DNA from: Salinimonas marina
GTDB taxonomy: Bacteria; Pseudomonadota; Gammaproteobacteria; Enterobacterales; Alteromonadaceae
Length of the DNA: 64,000 nucleotides
Assembly (NCBI RefSeq): GCF_015644725.1
Contig: NZ_CP064795.1
Location: forward strand, 742,501 to 806,500
Direction: 5' to 3'
Within the stretch, counting starts at the first letter, position 1. Each line of letters begins with the position of its first letter. Positions 8,595 through 19,434 of the stretch are shown piece after piece. Position numbers and translations under genes: made by a program. The notes beneath the pieces are model-generated. The model saw only the letters and a list, made by a program, of their open reading frames with translations, was not told where the DNA came from and did not search any database.

Positions 8595-11193
8595 TTACTC
8601 CTGCTTAGCTTCTTCAGCCTGCAAAAAGTCCTGAGCGAAGCGTTGTAGCACGCCGCCCGCTTCATAAATAGACAGCTCTTCGAAGGTATCCAGACGACAG
8701 ATAACCGGTACCTCAACTTGCTGCGCGTCTTTACGATTTATGCATAAGGTAAGCTCAGCACCCGGATGAGGCGTGCCTTTAACATCAAAGGTTTCACTGC
8801 CATCCAGCTTAAGGGTGTGACGGGTGGTGCCTGGCGTTAACTCCAGAGGCAATACGCCCATCCCGATTAAGTTGGTGCGATGAATACGTTCAAAACCTTC
8901 GGCGACAATGACTTCAACCCCGGCCAGACGTACCCCTTTGGCCGCCCAGTCGCGCGATGAGCCCTGACCATAATTATCACCGGCAACAATGATCAGCGGC
9001 TGCTTTCGTTGCATGTACGTTTCAATAGCATCCCACATCCGCATTACGTCGCCTTCAGGCTGCAAACGTGTTAACGAGCCCTGCACAACCTCACCGTTTT
9101 CCATCACCATTTCATTGAAAATTTTGGGATTCGCCAGCGTCGCCCGCTGGGCGGTAAGGTGATCGCCCCGGTGGGTGGCATACGAATTATAATCTTCTTC
9201 GGGTACGCCCATGCTGGTCAGGTATTCACCGGCTGCGCTGCTGGCCATGATGGCGTTGGATGGCGACAGGTGGTCTGTGGTGATATTGTCAGGCAGGATG
9301 GCCAGTGGCCGCATCCCAGTCATGGTTCGTTCAGCCGCCAATGCACCTTCCCAGTAGGGGGACGGCGAATATACGTGCTTTGTTCACGCCAGTTGTACAG
9401 CGGATTCAGATCTTTACCGTACTCCACTTTCAGGTCGAACATCGGCTCATACACCTTTTTAAAGTGCTCAGGCTTAACGTACTTATCCACCATGGCATCG
9501 ATGTCTTCATCAGACGGCCATAAATCGCTCAGGGTCACCGGATTACCATGTTCGTCGGTTCCCAGCGCATCTTTTTCAATATCAAAACGAATGGTGCCGG
9601 CGATGGCGTAGGCCACGACCAGGGCAGGGGAGGCCAAAAAGGCCTGCTTTGCAAAAGGATGAATGCGACCGTCAAAATTGCGGTTACCGGATAATACCGC
9701 TACCGAATACAAGTCACGTTCTTCCAGCTCCTGCTGGATAGCCGGATCTAACGCTCCGCTCATGCCATTGCAGGTGGTGCAGGCAAAAGCCACCACCCCA
9801 AAGCCCAGCTGTTCAAGCTCATCCATCAAATCGGCTTCTTCTAAATACAGTTTGACGGCTTTAGAGCCCGGCGCCAGAGAGGTTTTTACCCAGGGTTTGC
9901 GGGTCAGGCCCAGTGCGTTGGCTTTTTTCGCCAGCAAGCCTGCAGCAATCACATTACGAGGGTTGCTGGTATTGGTACAGCTGGTGATTGCGGCAATAAT
10001 GACCGCCCCGTCCGGCATTTTACCGGCTTCGGCATGAACATCACCTAACAAACCATGTTGTTTGAGATCGCTGGTGGGCAAGCGCGAATGGGGGTTCGAC
10101 GGCCCGGCCATATTTCGCCCGACACTGGACAGATCAAACTGCAGCACCCGTTCATAATGAGCTGAAGCCATATCTTCGGCCCACAGGCCGGTGTGTTTAG
10201 CGTAATTTTCTACCAGCGCCACCTGTTTATCTTCACGCCCGGTAAGGGCCAGATATTTGATGGTTTGCTCATCAATATAGAACATCGCCGCGGTGGCCCC
10301 GTATTCGGGGTCATATTAGAAATCGTGGCGCGATCGCCCAACGTCAGATGTTTGGTACCTTCACCAAAAAACTCCAGGTAGGCCGAAACCACTTTTTGTT
10401 TGCGTAAAAACTCTGTCAGTGCCAGTACAATATCGGTAGCCGTAATGTTGGGCTGAGGTTTTCCGGTAAGCTCCACACCCACCACATCGGGCAGTCGCAA
10501 CATGGAGGCGCGGCCCAGCATTACGCTTTCAGCTTCCAGACCACCCACACCCACGGCAATAACGCCCAGCGCGTCCACATGGGGAGTGTGACTGTCGGTG
10601 CCCACCAGGGTATCGGGAAACGCTACACCATCGGTGGCATGTACTACCGGTGACATGCGCTCCAAATTGATCTGGTGCATGATGCCGTTGCCGGGACCAA
10701 TGACATCCACATTTTTAAAGGCGGTCTTAGTCCAGTTGATAAAATGAAAGCGGTCATCGTTGCGACGATCTTCGATGGCCCGATTTTTCTCAAAGGCGTC
10801 TTTTTCGAACCCGGCATGCTCCACGGCCAACGAATGATCCACAATCAGCTGGGTAGGCACCACCGGATTAACTTTCGACGGATCGCCGCCTTTTTCCGCA
10901 ATCGCGTCGCGCAGCCCGGCTAAATCGACAAACGCGGTTTGGCCCAGGATATCGTGGCACACCACCCGGGACGGGTACCACGGAAAGTCATGGTCTTTTT
11001 TACCGTGAATAATCTGCTCCAGAGACTGTTGTAAAATCTCCGGCGGGCATTTGCGTACCAGGTTTTCGGCAAAGACTTTCAGGGTATAGGGAAGCTTTTC
11101 GTAGGTACCCGGGCTCAGGTTATTTATTGCTTCTCGGGTGTCAAAATAATCAAGATTAGAATTGGGAAGGGGTTTGCGATGGTCAGTATTCAT
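8595..11193 (-). CDS. acnD: Fe/S-dependent 2-methylcitrate dehydratase AcnD (two frameshifts)
   Basis: Three overlapping frames together encode one aconitase-family protein. The N-terminal part begins MNTDHRKPLPN at 11193 after an AGGAGG site, the middle carries SCTNTSNP and CTTCNGMSG (Fe-S cluster cysteines), and the C-terminal part carries LPDNITTDHLSP and GSSRDWAAKGV. Adding one base near 10306 (AATATGACCCCG should continue GAATACGGG) and one to the G5 run at 9357-9361 gives 866 residues, the usual AcnD length. The enzyme dehydrates 2-methylcitrate to trans-2-methylaconitate. Both breaks are single-base losses and most likely assembly errors. Confidence 0.88.
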
Positions 11194-11212
11194 AACTGCC
11201 TCCTGCAATAGC

Positions 11213-11250
11213 AAAAAACCGGACACCCACACAGGTTGAGGCCCGGTTTA
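11213..11250 (-). terminator. Hairpin with T-tract between prpC and acnD
   Basis: Read on the minus strand, AAACCGG pairs with CCGGTTT and is followed by TTT, the form of an intrinsic terminator. The 3' part of the loop and arm contains the GTGGGTGTCC decamer (11221-11230 on the plus strand). It would reduce, not abolish, readthrough from prpC into acnD, and the acnD ribosome site follows just downstream. Confidence 0.55.
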
Positions 11251-11262
11251 AAATAAAAGGAA

Positions 11263-12384
11263 TTAACGGGCGTCGATGGCCGGCACCTGACGGAGTTCTT
11301 CACCGGTGTATTCGGCCGAAGGACGAATAATGCGGTTGTCGGCGCGTTGCTCCATCACGTGAGCAGCCCAGCCAGTCAGACGTGACATCACAAAAATCGG
11401 GGTAAACAGCTTAGTGGGAATGCCCATAAAGTTGTAAGCCGACGCGTGGAAAAAGTCAGCGTTACAGAACAGTTTCTTTTCCCGCCACATAACCGCCTCA
11501 CAGCGCTCAGAAATCGCGTAGAGGTTTTCGTTACCGACTTGTTCAGACAATTCTTTTGACCATTTTTTGATAATATCGTTGCGCGGATCGTTGTCTGAAT
11601 ACACCGCATGACCAAAGCCCATAATTTTTTCTTTGCGCTCCAGCATACCCATCATTTGCTTTTCCGCATCATCCGGAGAGCTGAATTTTTCAATCATATC
11701 CATGGCAGCTTCGTTCGCGCCGCCATGCAAAGGACCACGCAGAGAACCGATGGCACCGGTGACGCATGAGTGCATGTCCGACAGGGTAGAGGCACATACG
11801 CGAGCGGTAAAGGTAGAGGCATTAAACTCATGCTCGGCATACAAAATCAACGAAACATGCATTACCTGCTCATGCAGTGGCTCGGGTTTTTTACCATGCA
11901 GCATATGCAAAAAATGACCGCCGATTGAATCATCATCGGTTTCTACCTCAATACGCTCGCCATCATGGCTGAAACGGTACCAGTAACAGATGATACTGGG
12001 GAAGCAGGCCAGCATTCGATCGGTGATGGTTTGCTGATCGTCAAAGCTTTCTTCGGTTTCCAGATTGCCCAGTACTGAACAGCCGGTGCGCAGCACATCC
12101 ATAGGATGAGCGTCTTTAGGAATACGCTCCAGGACTTCTTTTAGTGCCTGAGGCAGGCCGCGCTGGCGTTGCAGTAGCGCTTTATACTCGGCCAGTTCGC
12201 CTTGATTTGGCAGATGACCTTTTAAAATCAGATGTGCTACTTCTTCAAACTGACAGTTGTCAGCAAGATCTTTAATGTCATAACCGCGATAGGTTAAGCC
12301 TGAACCGGCAATACCTACTGTTGAAAGGGCTGTTTTACCGGCTACCTGACCACGCAGGCCTGCGCCACTAAGTTGTTTTGCCAT
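11263..12384 (-). CDS. prpC: 2-methylcitrate synthase PrpC
   Basis: 373 residues from the ATG at 12384, which has GGAG about eight bases upstream; an in-frame extension to 12417 has no ribosome site. It is a short-type citrate synthase family protein. The catalytic set is visible: His220 (GPLHGGANE), His259 (GFGHAVYS) and Asp310 (CNADFFHA). It condenses propionyl-CoA with oxaloacetate. It lies between prpB and acnD in the minus-strand operon, which argues for methylcitrate synthase and not citrate synthase. Confidence 0.93.
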   Translation of the reverse strand: MAKQLSGAGLRGQVAGKTALSTVGIAGSGLTYRGYDIKDLADNCQFEEVAHLILKGHLPNQGELAEYKALLQRQRGLPQALKEVLERIPKDAHPMDVLRTGCSVLGNLETEESFDDQQTITDRMLACFPSIICYWYRFSHDGERIEVETDDDSIGGHFLHMLHGKKPEPLHEQVMHVSLILYAEHEFNASTFTARVCASTLSDMHSCVTGAIGSLRGPLHGGANEAAMDMIEKFSSPDDAEKQMMGMLERKEKIMGFGHAVYSDNDPRNDIIKKWSKELSEQVGNENLYAISERCEAVMWREKKLFCNADFFHASAYNFMGIPTKLFTPIFVMSRLTGWAAHVMEQRADNRIIRPSAEYTGEELRQVPAIDAR

Positions 12385-12452
12385 GAAATATCTCCGCTTA
12401 TAATATGTAGGGTACAAATGAGAAAATACGGTTTAAGGTAAGTTACACCCGG

Positions 12453-13334
12453 CTATTGGTTTTTGCTTTGCTCGAACAGGTCATCCAGCTTTTTCTCGTA
12501 ATCGTGATAGCCAAGATAGTCATACAAATCCACCCGGGTTTGCATGTCATCGACCACCGCCTTTTGGTCACCATCTTTTAAAATGTGCTGATACACCCGT
12601 TCAGCAGCCTTGTTCATGGCTCTGAATGCACTTAACGGATACAGCACCATCGCCGCGCCCCACTGACCTAAGTCGCTGGTATTCCAAAGTTCGGTTTTGC
12701 CAAACTCAGTAATATTGGCCAGAATCGGTACCTCCAGTGCTTCAGCAAAAGCCCGGTAGTGTGCTTCGGTTTGAATGGCTTCGGCAAAAATACCATCGGC
12801 GCCGGCGGCCACATAAGCCTTTGCACGTTCTATGGCGGCATCTAAGCCTTCCTGAGCAAAGGCATCGGTGCGTGCCATGATAAAAAAGTCAGGATCGGTA
12901 CGGGCATCCACGGCCGCAGTAATGCGATCCACCATTTCTTTGGTAGAGACAATTTCTTTATTCGGGCGATGACCACAACGCTTCTGGGCCACCTGATCTT
13001 CCATGTGAACCGCCGCCGCACCGGCTTTTTCCATATCGCGGATGGTTTTGGCAATATTGAAAGCCCCGCCCCAGCCGGTATCGATATCGACTAACAATGG
13101 CAGATCGCAGGCGCTAGTAATGCGCTGAACATCCACCAATACATCGTTTAAAGATGTCATGCCCAGATCAGGCAGGCCATATGAGGCATTGGCTACCCCA
13201 CCGCCAGATAGATAAATCGCCTGATGACCAATTTCTTTGGCCATAATGGCACTGTAGGCATTGATGGTGCCGACAATTTGAAGGGGCTGGTTGGCGCGCA
13301 GCGCCTCACGAAATTTTTTTCCTGCAGATTGCAT
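12453..13334 (-). CDS. prpB: 2-methylisocitrate lyase PrpB
   Basis: 293 residues from the ATG at 13334, which follows AGAGG; a GTG five codons earlier (13349) is less likely. It belongs to the isocitrate lyase/PEP mutase family, with the active-site motif KRCGH at 118-122 (Cys120), the metal-site segment VDIDTGWGG and the substrate loop [14 protein letters not shown]. It cleaves 2-methylisocitrate to pyruvate and succinate. It is the first catabolic gene of the operon, directly after the GntR regulator. Confidence 0.93.
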   Translation of the reverse strand: MQSAGKKFREALRANQPLQIVGTINAYSAIMAKEIGHQAIYLSGGGVANASYGLPDLGMTSLNDVLVDVQRITSACDLPLLVDIDTGWGGAFNIAKTIRDMEKAGAAAVHMEDQVAQKRCGHRPNKEIVSTKEMVDRITAAVDARTDPDFFIMARTDAFAQEGLDAAIERAKAYVAAGADGIFAEAIQTEAHYRAFAEALEVPILANITEFGKTELWNTSDLGQWGAAMVLYPLSAFRAMNKAAERVYQHILKDGDQKAVVDDMQTRVDLYDYLGYHDYEKKLDDLFEQSKNQ

Positions 13335-13366
13335 AAAAACCTCTTTCACTTTTAATGTAGGGGAAG

Positions 13367-14026
13367 TCAGACTTTCAGCTTGTTTTCAATATTGTGTTGG
13401 GAATACAGGATATGGCGGCGCATCAGCATTTCTGCCAGCTCTTCGTCGCGATTAGCGATGGCCAGTGCGATATTCTTGTGCTCAACAAAGGCGGTGGTTA
13501 CCCGCGGGCCGGCCATGCCCAGCTGGACCCGGTACATACGTACCAGATGATACAGACCATCAATGAGTACATTGATCAAATGGCTGTTGTTACTGCCCTG
13601 CACGATACGATAATGAAAGTCGACATCACCGGCTTCCTGATAATACGATTGATCTTCTTTTACCTGAGCGCTGTGTTCGTCAAGCAGTTGCTGCAACGCC
13701 AGGATCTCCTGCTCGCTCATATGCCGGGCCGCCAGGCGTGCTGCCATACCTTCCAGAGACTCCCTGACCTGATACAGCTCTTTTAGACCTGCGGCAGAAA
13801 GGGTTACCACCTTGGCGCCCACATTGGCTTTGCGCTCCACCAGGTGACAGTTCATTAAACGACTAATGGCCTCACGAATCACCGCGCGACTTACGGTATA
13901 ACGACTCGCCAGTTCAGTTTCGCTGAGCTTGGCACCGGCCGGGATCACGCCCTCAACGATATCCTTGCGCAGCTGAAAAAAGGTTTTTTCAGCGCTGGTT
14001 ATCGCGACTTCTACGGGTAACGGCAT
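13367..14026 (-). CDS. GntR-family (FadR/FCD) regulator of the prp operon
   Basis: 219 residues from the ATG at 14026; the longer upstream frame runs into the operator region and is unlikely to be translated. The N-terminal winged helix (about 12-75) contains [20 protein letters not shown], and an FCD ligand domain follows. The gene is first in the prp operon, with prpB 32 bases behind it. Three palindromes of the TTGTCGACAA type lie just upstream, so autoregulation and control of prpBC-acnD-prpF by a cycle metabolite such as 2-methylcitrate is a reasonable inference. It is not the Fis-type PrpR of enterobacteria. Confidence 0.85.
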   Translation of the reverse strand: MPLPVEVAITSAEKTFFQLRKDIVEGVIPAGAKLSETELASRYTVSRAVIREAISRLMNCHLVERKANVGAKVVTLSAAGLKELYQVRESLEGMAARLAARHMSEQEILALQQLLDEHSAQVKEDQSYYQEAGDVDFHYRIVQGSNNSHLINVLIDGLYHLVRMYRVQLGMAGPRVTTAFVEHKNIALAIANRDEELAEMLMRRHILYSQHNIENKLKV

Positions 14027-14051
14027 GGTTTCAATAGTGTTAAGAAGATGT

Positions 14052-14116
14052 ATTGTGTCGACAATGTAGTGCTTTATAAAACAATTGTCAAAGATAGGTG
14101 GGTAAATTGTCGACAA
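14052..14116 (-). promoter_or_regulatory. Probable operators for the GntR regulator
   Basis: Palindromes ATTGTGTCGACAAT (14052-14065), ACAATTGT (14081-14088) and TTGTCGACAA (14107-14116) stand in the 180 bases between the regulator start and the MFS gene. They fit the inverted TTGT...ACAA form bound by FadR-subfamily GntR proteins. A further TGTCGACA copy falls in the 3' end of the MFS gene at about 14275-14283. Confidence 0.6.
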
Positions 14117-14206
14117 AAAAAGGACAGTGCTAACCTCGACGGTCTCAGGCCGAAAGCCATGCTCCTTTTGCCTAGGCGGATATCCTGCGGCTGATGGCAC
14201 ACCCGG

Positions 14207-15619
14207 TCAGGAAGCGGCTGAAGAGCCTGATTTTTTCAAAATGCTACGGCCGGCCTGGTTGGGTAAGGTTATACTGTCGACAATAGAAAGCAGGGCAATA
14301 ATCGCCATCATGCCCATGGTCAGCTGAAAATCAATCAGTGCCGGTGCATCGGCCGAGCCCGCCAGCAATAATGTCGCCACCGTCAGGGCCAACGCTCCCA
14401 CGGTAATGCCCAGGCCCCGGGTCATTTGCATAACCACCGCGCTTAATGTATTAGCGTCACGGATCTTATGCTGAGGAATGTCGGCAAAGCCTAAGGTATT
14501 TAACACGGTCAGATGCATGGAGCGGGTCATACCACTGCTAAACAGTATCAGCCCGAGGAGCCAGCCGGGGGTTTGAGTAGTACATAATGCCAGTGCCACA
14601 AAGCCGGCGGCAATCAGCAGCGCGTTGTATATCAGCACCTGCTTAAAGCCAAACTGATTCATGATCCAGGTGGTGGCGGGTTTAATTACCAGGTTCCCGG
14701 CAAACAGCCACAGCAGCACCACGCCGGCCTCAATGGGCGAATACCCCATTCCCAGTTGCAACATCAATGGAATTAAAAACGGCGCGCTGGATAACGCAAT
14801 ACGGATGATTGAACCACCTACCATGGTGGCCCGAAAGGTACGATAACGCAGGGCGCCTAGCGAAAATAAGGGCTGAGTAGCGCGGAGCATATGCCGGATA
14901 TTCAGTGCTATCACCCCTACACCGAGCGCGATCAAAGCGCCCGGGATTAGCGGCGCTTCGGGATGGCTGCTGAGTAGCTCCAAGCCGGCCATAAGCGTCC
15001 CAAAACCTGCGCCGCTTAAAATGAAACCCTTTATATCAAAGCGCTGATATTCCCCTTTTTCGTTATCGAGTAACAGATAAGTGAAGATGAGCGCGGCCAG
15101 CCCCAGCGGAATATTAATAAAGAAAATCCATGACCAGTGCCAGGTTTGGGCAATCCAGCCTCCTAATACCGGGCCAATCAGAGGCGCGCCCAGGGCCGGC
15201 CAGGTCAAAATCGCCATGGCTTTCACAATTTGTTGCTTGGGTAAATGTCGCAATACCACCAGTCTGCCCACCGGGACCATCATCGCGCCGCCAATCCCCT
15301 GTAAAATTCGCGCGGCGGTAAATTCGTACAAGCCGGTGCTCAGCCCGCACAACACCGAGGCACTGACAAACAGCACAATAGCCAGTGAAAAAATATGACG
15401 GGCGCCAAACCGATCGGCGGCCCAGCCGCTGATCGGGATAAAAATAGTGACTGCCACCAGATATGCACTGATCCCCACGGATAAATGCGCCGCAGGCACC
15501 CCAAAATCCCGGGCCATGATGGGCAGGGCCGTGGTAATGATGGTGGCATCCAGTATTTCCATAAACAAAGCGGCCGCCACCAATAGCGCTGTGGCAGTTT
15601 TGTTATCAACTTTTGGCAT
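14207..15619 (-). CDS. DHA2-type MFS transporter, probable drug exporter
   Basis: 470 residues with 13-14 hydrophobic segments, of the EmrB/QacA (DHA2, 14-TMS) type. The helix-1 motif LDATIITTALPIMARDFG, the motif A region GWAADRFGARHIF and the helix-5 motif GPVLGGWIAQTWHWSWIFFINIP (written here in part: WSWIFFINIPLG) are characteristic. It is probably a proton-coupled exporter; the substrate cannot be told. It lies upstream of and parallel to the prp regulator, about 180 bases away, and could be co-regulated or simply adjacent. Confidence 0.82.
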   Translation of the reverse strand: MPKVDNKTATALLVAAALFMEILDATIITTALPIMARDFGVPAAHLSVGISAYLVAVTIFIPISGWAADRFGARHIFSLAIVLFVSASVLCGLSTGLYEFTAARILQGIGGAMMVPVGRLVVLRHLPKQQIVKAMAILTWPALGAPLIGPVLGGWIAQTWHWSWIFFINIPLGLAALIFTYLLLDNEKGEYQRFDIKGFILSGAGFGTLMAGLELLSSHPEAPLIPGALIALGVGVIALNIRHMLRATQPLFSLGALRYRTFRATMVGGSIIRIALSSAPFLIPLMLQLGMGYSPIEAGVVLLWLFAGNLVIKPATTWIMNQFGFKQVLIYNALLIAAGFVALALCTTQTPGWLLGLILFSSGMTRSMHLTVLNTLGFADIPQHKIRDANTLSAVVMQMTRGLGITVGALALTVATLLLAGSADAPALIDFQLTMGMMAIIALLSIVDSITLPNQAGRSILKKSGSSAAS

Positions 15620-15801
15620 TCGAACAGATACTTATTTCATCGCGTTACCGGCCCGACGCAATTGCAGGGGACCAAGGCCGAGGGCCTGGGATCAGGACAG
15701 CACAGAAAGATTAGGAGATGTATTAATTAGCAACCAGACCAGACAATAGATCAGTCAGCAGCAGGGCTATAGACCTGCTACCGACAAAGGGGTAGCTTAA
15801 G

Positions 15802-16383
15802 TTACTGAATTTCGAAGGCGCGGACCACCCGGGTAACGCCTTCCACATTGCGGGCAATATCTACGGCAAAGGTCGCTTCCTGGTTGTTGACCCGGCCCAT
15901 CAGAAATACTTCGGCATGTTGCACCACTACACGAACCTGCAGGGTCGGAACATTTTCATTTGCCAGCAGTTTGGCCCGGACCTTGTTCGCCAGCCAGATA
16001 TCATAGGCTTGTGCCGAAGCCCCGAGCGGTTGGCCCACACGCACCTGATTGTGAATCTTGCGCACATGGTCGACCTGTTTGACCTGCGCCACAGCCTGAT
16101 TAATAAGCTGTTGGTCCGGAGCCTGGCCGGTGATAAGCGCGACCCCGTTATAGATATCGACCTGCAAGTTTGTCTCGTTCTTCAAACGCTCATTGTCAGA
16201 CCAGCGAAACGCAACTTTACCTTCGGCGTTCTGATCATCCAGCTGGGTCCCCACAGTGCGTCTGTCGTGGGCAACTTTGGCCGCTGCCGCACCGGCGCCT
16301 ACGGCAAGGACGGCGCAGCCCTGAATACTGCTCAAAGTGACCACTAGCGCCAGCGAGCAGGCGCTTAGCCAACGTATAGTCAT
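15802..16383 (-). CDS. dolP: BON-domain outer-membrane lipoprotein DolP (YraP)
   Basis: 193 residues from the ATG at 16383, immediately after the diaA stop; the longer frame overlaps diaA and is rejected. A lipoprotein signal ends IQGC, with Cys at about residue 23. Two BON domains follow (about 50-115 and 125-193), each with the hydrophobic pattern NGVALITGQ and HAEVFLMGRV. DolP supports outer-membrane integrity and binds anionic phospholipids in the periplasm. It is the last gene of the conserved lpoA-yraN-diaA-dolP cluster. Confidence 0.9.
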   Translation of the reverse strand: MTIRWLSACSLALVVTLSSIQGCAVLAVGAGAAAAKVAHDRRTVGTQLDDQNAEGKVAFRWSDNERLKNETNLQVDIYNGVALITGQAPDQQLINQAVAQVKQVDHVRKIHNQVRVGQPLGASAQAYDIWLANKVRAKLLANENVPTLQVRVVVQHAEVFLMGRVNNQEATFAVDIARNVEGVTRVVRAFEIQ

Positions 16384-16384
16384 A

Positions 16385-17355
<971 letters not shown>

Positions 17356-17357
17356 CG

Positions 17358-19295
17358 CTACCGGGCCTCACTTAAAGGTTTAATACGGCCATTGTCGATA
17401 ATCGCCTGGGGCAGCAGGCGTTGCAACTCCCCGGTATGACTGCCCGATAAGGTACCGGTAAGACCAGAATAGTTAATTTGGGGAAGCAGACTCAGCGTTT
17501 CGACAAACGGCAACAGCTGGTACGCATCCACCCCGAACGCAAAAAAGCGTGCCTGTGCGGTACTTCGACGGGGCCATAGCGCCGCGGTTTCCTGCTTTAA
17601 CGATTGCCATTGGGAATCCGGCATGAGCCAGGGCATATCAATGAAACGAACATTTTGAAGATCGCGCCACTGATTTTTACTGCTGTCATATTCCATTGAG
17701 CGGGATGTGGCATAGACGGGGACTGTCTTGCCATCAAATGGGCTCAGGCTCGCTTCTATCATAGGGTTGAGCAATTCGGTTTGTTCCGCTGAGGCGAATA
17801 CCACAATCGCATCAATGTCGCGCCGGTTGCGGGTAACATTGTAGAGCTTTTCATTCACCATATACCGAATCTGGTCTATTCGGTTTTTGCTTTGTGCCAC
17901 GCCCAGGGACGCGGAAATACCTTCTTTAAGCGATTTACTGTCGGTGTAACGAACAATGTCCAGTTCACGCTCACGGGCCAGGTCAGCATTTTTGCTAAGC
18001 TGTTGCCAGCGCATCGAAAAGGCATCCAGCAAACGCTGGTAAATGCCGCCGTCAGCCGCCACGATAATGGGCGCCCGGTGACCCTGGGAAAAAATTTGTT
18101 CAGCCAGCTGATAGGCTTCATCTTCTGGGGCTAAAGCAAAAAATGCTGCGCGGTCAGGCAACAATTGATTGACCTGGAGATTGTCGGGGATAAGCGCTAA
18201 CGCGCTCTCGGGTAAGGCCCGGTGAGCCGGCAACGCAATCCGGTTTAATGCCAGCAGTCGGGTATCGGAACTGAAGCGGGGCGCTACCGCTTCAATGGTA
18301 TCTTTTAGTAGCGGGCCGATTACCCAGCGGGTTGAGCCCACTTCGCTGATAATCTGTTCCGCGCTCTTGTTGTTGGTATCAATAAATCGAAGCTGACCGG
18401 CATGGCGTTGAGAGTCCCTATTCAGCTGTTGATAATACCCTGCCAGAATGCCCTGTTTAATAAGCGCCCCGGTGGCGGCAAACCGGCCACTAAGTGGCAG
18501 CAGCACAGCAGCCGTGTCCAGCTCATCTATCGACAGACTGGCAGCCTGGGTAATGGCCTCAGGCATATAGGTAACCACAGGTTGCCCGCGGTAGACCTGC
18601 CTGAACTGTTGTAGATGTGTCGAAAGCTCATTGGTATTAAGGCCGTGCTGTACCACGAGGTTGCGCAGGGCAATATAAGGCTGCAAATCCGGATACTCGG
18701 TAGTGGCAGAACGGTCAGGCTCGGCTTTGTTGACCCAGCGCCAAATCTGGGCCACGGTATGAGCATTGGGTTGCATATACTGCAACAGTGAATTGGCGGC
18801 AGCCAGGTAATCGTTCTGACGCTCGTACAATGTGGTTAAGATACGCAGCTGACGAGCCTTGAGACCCGCTTCATTATCTAACGGTAACAGCAAATCAATC
18901 AGGGGCCCGGCTTCGGCCTGGGCAGAATTCATATAACTTTGGGCAATCAATGTGTTGGCCCGTACCTGCTGTTCACGTCCCAGGCGACTGTTTTTCAGCG
19001 TCAGTAACAGTTGCCGGGCCTGACGTGGTTGCTGTTGTTGCAGGTACGCGGTCGCTGCATCAAGCAATAGGGTGTCGCGAGCATCTTTGTCACTTTGCTG
19101 TTCCCACACCTGGCGAGCCTTGGCGATAAGCGCCTGTGGCGACATGGTGACGGGCGTTTCGGTACCCACCGTTTCAGGCTGACTCACAGGCGCAGGCCGG
19201 GGCGCTGAAGGGCCGCTGCTACAGGCGGCCAGGCTTAGTACCCCGCCCAATAAAACACATTTTACAATCAGATAATAATAGCTTGCCTGATGCAC
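17358..19295 (-). CDS. lpoA: Penicillin-binding protein activator LpoA
   Basis: 645 residues if started at the GTG at 19295, which has AAGGA eight bases upstream; the open frame extends to 19352 but those 19 codons lack a ribosome site. The signal peptide ends LSLAAC, a clean lipobox. The N-terminal part is TPR-like (about 50-230). The C-terminal part is a periplasmic-binding-protein fold, with AAVLLPLSGRFAATGALIKQ marking its start. LpoA is an outer-membrane lipoprotein that stimulates the class A enzyme PBP1A in peptidoglycan synthesis. It heads the cluster and is divergent from rsmI. Confidence 0.9.
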   Translation of the reverse strand: MHQASYYYLIVKCVLLGGVLSLAACSSGPSAPRPAPVSQPETVGTETPVTMSPQALIAKARQVWEQQSDKDARDTLLLDAATAYLQQQQPRQARQLLLTLKNSRLGREQQVRANTLIAQSYMNSAQAEAGPLIDLLLPLDNEAGLKARQLRILTTLYERQNDYLAAANSLLQYMQPNAHTVAQIWRWVNKAEPDRSATTEYPDLQPYIALRNLVVQHGLNTNELSTHLQQFRQVYRGQPVVTYMPEAITQAASLSIDELDTAAVLLPLSGRFAATGALIKQGILAGYYQQLNRDSQRHAGQLRFIDTNNKSAEQIISEVGSTRWVIGPLLKDTIEAVAPRFSSDTRLLALNRIALPAHRALPESALALIPDNLQVNQLLPDRAAFFALAPEDEAYQLAEQIFSQGHRAPIIVAADGGIYQRLLDAFSMRWQQLSKNADLARERELDIVRYTDSKSLKEGISASLGVAQSKNRIDQIRYMVNEKLYNVTRNRRDIDAIVVFASAEQTELLNPMIEASLSPFDGKTVPVYATSRSMEYDSSKNQWRDLQNVRFIDMPWLMPDSQWQSLKQETAALWPRRSTAQARFFAFGVDAYQLLPFVETLSLLPQINYSGLTGTLSGSHTGELQRLLPQAIIDNGRIKPLSEAR

Positions 19296-19434
19296 GCCAG
19301 ATCCTTTTTTGACCAGAATAACCCGTTTGACGCCAAGTTTATCTGAACCCACAGGAAAATCTATGGTTGGCGCAATAAACCGGCCCTTAGGCGTGTTACA
19401 CTTTTGACTTTTCAGACAACATTTTCAGGTAAGC

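Noticed and set aside
9320..11232. acnD as a true pseudogene or programmed frameshift gene
   Set aside because: Two separate one-base losses restore perfectly to the family, with no slippery heptamer or stimulatory structure seen; ten other genes show the same pattern.
14027..14200. N-terminal extension of the GntR regulator
   Set aside because: The extra 58 codons cover the operator palindromes and do not match the family N-terminus.
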